From the NCBI RefSeq assembly GCF_910594005.1, contig NC_057827.1, positions 3,534,001 to 3,598,000 on the forward strand: a DNA stretch of 64,000 nt, in the 5' to 3' direction. A program made the position numbers and the translations under genes. Below, piece after piece: positions 59,244-64,000 of the stretch. The first letter of the stretch is position 1. Every line of letters starts with the position of its first letter. The stretch comes from Cervus elaphus (Eukaryota > Chordata > Mammalia > Artiodactyla > Cervidae). The notes under the pieces were generated by a model. The model ran no database searches and was not told the DNA's origin. It saw nothing but the letters and a program-made list of their open reading frames with translations.

Positions 59244-60039
59244 TTGGTCCACGGAGCTCTTTCATGTTGCTTCAGTGACCTCAGGATCCCTCTAGCCTTG
59301 AAACAGTGTTCTTTGGGTTTCTCTAGAGTGCCACCAAGGAAATCAAGGGTCCTTTCATGTGTGATGTGCAACAGGGAATTGCTCTGCACGCAGTGCAGGG
59401 GAATCGGGCCTCATATCGCGGCGAGGGGGTAGTCTCATGGTTTTTCTCGAGTTGCGGCGGGAACCTGGGGTATATTCTAGAGTTACGACGGGGATGGCCC
59501 TTCCACCCACGTGTTTGTTCAGCGACGTCAGGACTCCTGCCTAGTTGCGAGGGACAACTGGGGATTCTCCTCGAGGCTTGGCAGGGCAATTGGGACGCCT
59601 CTTCAGCTGAGGCGGGAGACCACGGGTCCCTTTCCAAGTGCCACAGGAATCCTGGGACTCCTATCAAGTTTCACGAGGAGTCAGGCATCGTCTCCTTAGG
59701 AGGCACTGATCTCCGCGTACCTCTGGAGTTTTCAAAGGATGTGAGGCCTCCGGTCGCCATGAGGTGGGGAACTAGGTCTTTCTCTGTGGTCTACACAGGG
59801 GATTCAGACATCCTTCCGTCTTGGGAGATGCAAGACGAGCCTGCATTCAAGTCACTGCAGGGATATCCGGCCTTGTTTCGAGTCAGGGCATCGCGGTGTC
59901 CATTCCACTTGAGGCCACTATCTCAGGGTCCCTCTCACATACTTAGAGCTGAGAGAAGCCTCCTCTTGAGGTGCTTGTGGTAAGGTGGTATTACTCCAGA
60001 GTGGAAGCCAGGGACTAACCTCTCATCTCGAGTTGATTT
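59244..60039 (+). repeat. Satellite monomer 75, class D
   Basis: 796 bp. D with gttgcttcag, gttctttgggtttctctag, ctagagttacg, cctcttcagc, ccttaggagg, ccactatctc, acttagag, tattactccagagtgg. Confidence 0.92.
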
Positions 60040-60833
60040 GTGGTCCACGGAGCTCTTTCGTGTGGCTACAGTGACCTCAGGATCCCTCTAGCCTTGAAAC
60101 AGTGTTCTTGGGGTTTCTCTGGAGTGCCATCAAGGAAATCAAGGCTCCTTTCATGTGTGATGTGCAACACGGAATTCCTCTGCACGCAGTGCAGGGGAAT
60201 CGGACCTCATATCGCGGCGAGGGAAAAGTCTCATGGCTTTTCTCTAGTTGCGGCGGGAACCTGGGGTATATTCTTGAGTTACGACGGGGATGGCCTTTCC
60301 ACTCACGTGTTTGGTCAGCGACGGCAGGACTCCTGCCTAGTTGCGAGGGACAACTCGGGATTCTCCTCGAGGCTTGGCAGGGCAATTGGGACGCCTCTCC
60401 AGCTGAGGCGGGAGACCAAGGGTCCCTTTCCACGTGCACAGGAATCCTGGGACTCCTATCAAGTTTCAGGAGGAGTCAGGCATCGTCTCTTTTGGAGGCA
60501 CTGATCTCCGCATACCTCTGAAATTTTCAAAGGATGTGAGGCCTCCGGTCGCGATGAGGTGGGGAACTAGGTCTTTCTCTGTGGTCTCGACAGGGGATTC
60601 AGACATCCTTTCATCTTGGGAGATGCAAGAGGAGCCTGCATTCAAGTCACTGCAGGGATATCCGGCCTTATTTCGAGTCAGGGCATCGCGGTGTCCATTC
60701 CACTTGAGGCCGCAAACTCAGGGTCCCTCTCACATACATAGAGCGAGAGAAGCCTCCTCTTGAGGTGCTTGTGGTAAGGTGGTATTCCTCTGGAGTCGAA
60801 GCCAGGGACTAACCTCTCATCTCGAGTTGATTT
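60040..60833 (+). repeat. Satellite monomer 76, F head / C tail
   Basis: 794 bp. Head cggacctcatatcg, gagggaaaagtc, tttggtcagcgacgg. Tail cacgtgcacagg, tttcaggagg, ctgaaattttc. Private: gaattcctctg (EcoRI), tcatggcttttc, gtctcgacagg, catacatagagcgagag. Confidence 0.92.
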
Positions 60834-61629
60834 TTGGTCCACGGAGCTCTTTCGTGTTGCTACAGTTACCTCAGAATCCCTCTAGCCTTGAAACAGTGTT
60901 CTTGGGGTTTCTCTGGAGTGTCATCAAGTAAATCAAGGCTCCTTTCATGTGTGATGTGCAACACGGAATTGTTCTGCACGCAGTGCAGGGGAATCGGGCC
61001 TCATCTCGCGGCGAGGGGGAAGTCTCATGGTTTTTCTCCAGTTGCGGCGGGAACCTGGGGTATATTCTCGAGTTACGACGGGGATGGCCCTTCCACACAC
61101 GTGTTTGTTCAGAGACGTCAGGACTCCTGCCTAGTTGCGGGGGACAACTCGGGATTCTCCTCGAGGCTTGGCAGGGCAATTGGGACGCCTCTCCAGCTGA
61201 GGCGGGAGACCAAGGGTCCCTTTCCACGTGCCACAGGAATCCTGGGACTCCTATCAAGTTTCACGAGGAGTCAGGCATCGTCTCCTTTGGAGGCACTGAT
61301 CTCCGTGTACCTCTGGAGTTTTCAAAGGATGTGAGGCCTCCGGTCGCCATGAGGTGGGGAACTAGGTCTTTCTCTGTGGTCTCCACAGGGGATTCAGACA
61401 TCCTTTCAACTTGGGAGATGCAAGACGAGCCTGCATTCAAGTCACTGCAGGGATATCCGGCCTTATTTCGAGTCAGGGCATCGCAGTGTCCATTCCACTT
61501 GAGGCCGCAAACTCAGGGTCCCTCTCACATACCTAGAGCTGAGAGAAGCCTCCTCTTGAGGTGCTTGTGGTAAGGTGGTATTCCTCTGGAGTCGAAGCCA
61601 GGGACTAACCTCTCATCTCGAGTTGATTT
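60834..61629 (+). repeat. Satellite monomer 77, A head / ordinary tail
   Basis: 796 bp. A head tcaagtaaatc and tgcgggggac, but tttcacgagg and no A-tail stops. Private: cagaatccc (BamHI lost), ctccagttgcgg, cagagacgtc, tcaacttgg. Confidence 0.92.
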
Positions 61630-62425
61630 TTGGTCCACGGAGATCTTTCGTGTAGCTACAGTGACCTCAGAATCCCTCTAGCCTTGAAACAGTGTTCTTG
61701 GGGTTTCTCTGGAGTGCCATCAAGGAAATCAAGGGTCCTTTCATGTGTGATGTGCAACACGGAATTGCTCTGCACGCAGTGCAGGGGAATCGGGCCTCAT
61801 CTTGCGGCGAGGGGAAAGTCTCATGGTTTTTCTCGAGTTGCTGCGGGAACCTGCGGTATATTCTCGAGTTACGACGGGGATGGCCCTTCCACCCACGTGT
61901 TTGTTCAGCGACGTCAGGACTCCTGCCTAGTTGCGAGGGACAACTCGGGATTCTCCTCGAGGCTTGGCAGGGCAATTGGGACGCCTCTCCAGCTGATGCG
62001 GTAGACCAAGTGTCCCTTTCCACGTGTCACAGGAATCCTGGGACTCCTATTAAGTTTCACGAGGAGTCAGGCATCGTCTCCTTTGGAGGCACTGATCTCC
62101 GCGTACCTCTGGAGTTTTCAAAGGATGTGAGGCCTCCGGTCGCGATGAGGTGGGGAACTAGGTCTTTCTCTGTGGTCTCCACAGGGGATTCAGACATCCT
62201 TTCATCTTGGGAGATGCAAGAAGAGCCTGCATTCAAGTCACTGCAGGGATATCCGGCCTTATTTCGAGTCAGGGCATCGCGGTGTCCATTCCACTTGAGG
62301 CCGCAAACTCAGGGTCCCTCTCACATACCTAGAGCTGAGAGAAGCCTCCTCTTGAGGTGCTTGTGGTAAGGTGGTATTCCTCTGGAGTCGAAGCCAGGGA
62401 CTAACCTCTCATCTCGAGTTGATTT
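61630..62425 (+). repeat. Satellite monomer 78, unclassified
   Basis: 796 bp. Variants: ggagatctttcg, cagaatccc, aagggtcc, tcttgcggcg, gttgctgcggg, ctgcggtata, tgatgcggtagacc, cacgtgtcac, gcaagaagagcc. Full 225-codon open frame. Confidence 0.92.
62176..62330 (+). repeat. Five consecutive 31-bp registers in a monomer tail
   Basis: The tail divides into 31-base blocks starting at 62176, 62207, 62238, 62269 and 62300. They open tctccacag, ttgggagat, tcactgcag, tcagggcat and gccgcaaac. Similarity between blocks is weak, so the register is suggestive here and firm only at the tcgagtt pairs. Confidence 0.5.
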
Positions 62426-63220
62426 TTGGTCCACGGAGCTCTTTCGAGTTGCTACAGTGACCTCAGGATCCCTCTAGCCTTGAAACAGTGTTCTTGGGGT
62501 TTCTCTGGAGTGCCATCAAGGAAATCAAGGCTCCTTTCATGTGTGATGTGCAACACGGAATTGCTCTGCACGCAGTGCAGGGGAATCTGGCCTCATCTCG
62601 CGGCGAGGGGGAAGTCTCATGGTTTTTCTCGAGTTGCGGCGGGAACCTGGGGTATATTCTCGAGTTACGACGGGGATGGCCCTTCCACCCACGTGTTTGT
62701 TCAGCGACGTCAGGACTCCTGCCTAGTTGCGGCGGACAACTTGGGATTCTCCTCGAGGCTTGGCAGGGCAATTGGGACGCCTGTCCAGCTGAGGCGGGAG
62801 ACCAAGGGTCCCTTTCCGCGTGCCACAGAAATCCTGGGACTCCTATCAAGTTTCACGAGGAGTCAGGTATCGTCTCCTTTGGAGGCACTGATCTCCGCGT
62901 ACCTCTGGAGTTTTCAAAGGATGTGAGGCCTCGGTCGCCATGAGGTAGGGAAATAGGTCTCTCTCTGTGGTCTCCACAGGGGATTCAGACATCCTTTCTT
63001 CTTGGGAGATGCAAGACGAGCCTGCATTCAAGTCACTGCAGGGATAACCGGCCTTATTTTGCGTCAGGGCATCGCAGTGTCCATTCCACTTGAGGCCGCA
63101 AACTCAGGGTCCCTCTCACATAGCTAGAGCTGTGAGAAGCCTCCTCTTGAGGTGCTTGTGGTAAGGTGGTATTCCTCTGGAGTCGAAGCCAGGGACTAAC
63201 CTCTCATCTCGAGTTGATTT
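62426..63220 (+). repeat. Satellite monomer 79, mixed head / A tail
   Basis: 795 bp. Variants: tttcgagttgc, gaatctggcc, tgcggcggac, cctgtccagc, tttccgcgtgcc, caggtatcg, gcctcggtcgcc (one base lost). A tail with gaggtagggaaatagg and gggataaccgg. Private: acatagctagagctgtg. Confidence 0.92.
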
Positions 63221-64000
63221 TTGGTCCACGGAGCTCTTTCCTGTTGCTACAGTGACCTCAGGATCCCTCTAGCCTGGAAACAGTGTTCTTGGGGTTTCTC
63301 TGGAGTGCCATCAAGGAAATCAAGGCTCCTTTCATGTGTGATGTGCAACACGGAATTGCTCTGCACGCAGTGCAGGGGAATCGGGCCTCATCTCGCGGCG
63401 AGGGGAAAGACTCATGGTTTTTCTCGAGTTGCGTCGGGAACCTGGGGTATATTCTCGAGTTACGAAGGGGTTGGGCCTTCCACTCACGTGTTTGATCAGC
63501 GACGGCAGGACTCCTGCCTAGTTGCGAGGGACAACTCGGGATTCTCCTCGAGGCTTGGCAGGGCAATTGGGACGCCTCTCCAGCTGAGGCGGGAGACCAA
63601 GGGTCCCTTTTCACGTGCCACAGGAATCCTGGGACTCCTATCAAGTTTCATGAGGAGTCAGGCATCGTCTCCTTTGGAGGCACTGATCTCCGCGTACCTC
63701 TGGAGTTTTCAAAGGATGTGAGGCCTCCGGTCGCCATGAGGTGGGGAACTAGGTCTTTCTCTGTGGTCTACACAGGGGATTCAGACATCCTTCCGGCTTG
63801 GGAGATGCAAGACGAGCCTGCATTCAAGTCACTGCAGGGATATCCGGCCTTGTTTCGAGTCAGGGCATCGCGGTGTCCATTCCACTTGAGGCCACAAACT
63901 CAGGGTCCCTCTCACATACCTAGAGCTGAGAGAAGCCTCCTCTTGAGGTGCTTGTGGTAAGGTGGTATTACTCTGGAGTCGAAGCCAGGGACTAACCTCT
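63221..64000 (+). repeat. Satellite monomer 80 (partial), G head / D tail
   Basis: 780 bp, cut by the window edge about 16 bp short of full length. G: tagcctggaaac, ggttgggcc, tttgatcagcgacggc. D tail: gtctacacagg, ccttccggcttgg, ccttgtttcg, tattactctgg. Private: ggaaagactc, gcgtcggg, cgaaggggttgg. Confidence 0.92.

Larger units (their letters stand above)
1..64000. repeat. Tandem satellite array, ~795-bp monomer (ruminant satellite I-like)
   Basis: Seen: the whole window is a head-to-tail array of one monomer, 79 full copies plus partial copies at both edges, all in the same orientation. Spacing between successive ttggtcc/gtggtcc anchors is 794-796 bp, and copies differ mostly by scattered substitutions and single-base indels. 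Internally the monomer runs on a ~31-bp register. Known: 31-bp subrepeats inside a 0.8-1.4 kb monomer characterise the pecoran ruminant satellite I (1.715) family, found at centromeric and pericentromeric heterochromatin. Inference: this is a deer or caprine member of that family. No transposon, gene or non-satellite spacer interrupts it. Family assignment is from memory of its architecture, not from alignment. Confidence 0.9.

Noticed and set aside
1..64000. CRISPR array or bacterial repeat system
   Set aside because: The period is ~795 bp with no short direct repeats alternating with unique spacers and no associated genes. The 31-bp register is degenerate and continuous.
1..64000. Ribosomal DNA or histone-type gene cluster
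   Set aside because: The unit is too short for rDNA, has no rRNA core or 5S promoter features, and no histone reading frame.
1..64000. CENP-B box (ttcg....a..cggg)
   Set aside because: The nearest thing is atttcgagtcagggcatc in monomer tails, which has ttcg and the a but not cggg. No match was seen on either strand.

Overview
The window is one uninterrupted, head-to-tail tandem array of a satellite DNA monomer of about 795 bp. I found no host gene, RNA gene, transposon, microsatellite tract or unique sequence anywhere in the 64,000 bases. Phasing every copy on the ttggtcc/gtggtcc motif gives a 385-bp partial monomer at the left edge, 79 complete monomers (386-63220; 794, 795 or 796 bp each, mean 795.4) and a 780-bp partial monomer at the right edge. 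All copies have the same orientation.

Organism: each monomer is built on an internal register of about 31 bp. The clearest case is two consecutive 31-mers that both open with tcgagtt. A monomer of 0.8-1.4 kb made of 31-bp subrepeats is the published hallmark of the pecoran ruminant satellite I (1.715) family: about 1.4 kb in cattle, about 0.82 kb in sheep and goat, about 0.8 kb in several deer. I therefore infer a ruminant centromeric or pericentromeric block. A deer or caprine is more likely than cattle on monomer length, but the species cannot be fixed by eye.

Notation: +1 is the first base of the ttggtcc anchor. Landmarks are a BamHI site at about +41, a 15-base hairpin at about +141, two CACGTG sites 127 bp apart in the middle, and a shared stop (tggtaagg) at about +738. 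Monomers carry haplotype classes, written head/tail where the two halves differ. A: TAA in catcaagtaaatc; A tail: gaggtagggaaatagg and gggataaccgg. B: aggattcctc, ttctacacacg, cgaacgac, gtgccaaagg. C: caggcctcacctcg, gttacgtcgg, gcctccccagc, cacgtgcacagg, ctgaaattttc. D: cctcatatcgcgg, gagggggtagtc, gaccacggg; D tail: gtctacacagg, ccttccgtc, ccttgtttcg. D2: cctcagttcgcgg, ctagagttacg, caatttggacacc. E tail: tttgcacgtgcac, tttcgcgagg, gaactgcttg. F head: cggacctcat, gagggaaaagtc. G: tagcctggaaac, gagggtcaag, tttgatcagcgacggc. H: gctaagtgacc, gggataactcgg; H tail: gtgtacacagg, gagattcaag, ccttttgagg. L: cctttcctgtg, acggcattgc, cgtccctctgg.

Layout: 1-13110 is a more heterogeneous left zone, with the L subfamily at about 5.9-13.1 kb. 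It contains two local 4-monomer duplications with shifts of 3180 and 3182 bp. From 13.1 kb the class-A to -H haplotypes dominate. At about 22.58-27.41 kb a D2-C dimer of 1589 bp is present in three virtually identical copies. It is flanked on both sides by near-identical three-monomer blocks (20.2-22.6 and 27.4-29.8 kb, shift 7154 bp). At 41.4-43.6 and 46.1-48.3 kb a six-monomer periodicity (shift 4772 bp) appears with order C-A-G-D-E-B. Beyond 49 kb the classes are mixed again, with local pairs such as 66/67.

Nothing here works as a set of genes. Long open frames recur in every monomer, up to 225 codons in 22 copies, but they are a property of the repeat sequence and I do not annotate them as coding. 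What is worth a second look is the higher-order architecture and the signs of recent unequal exchange.
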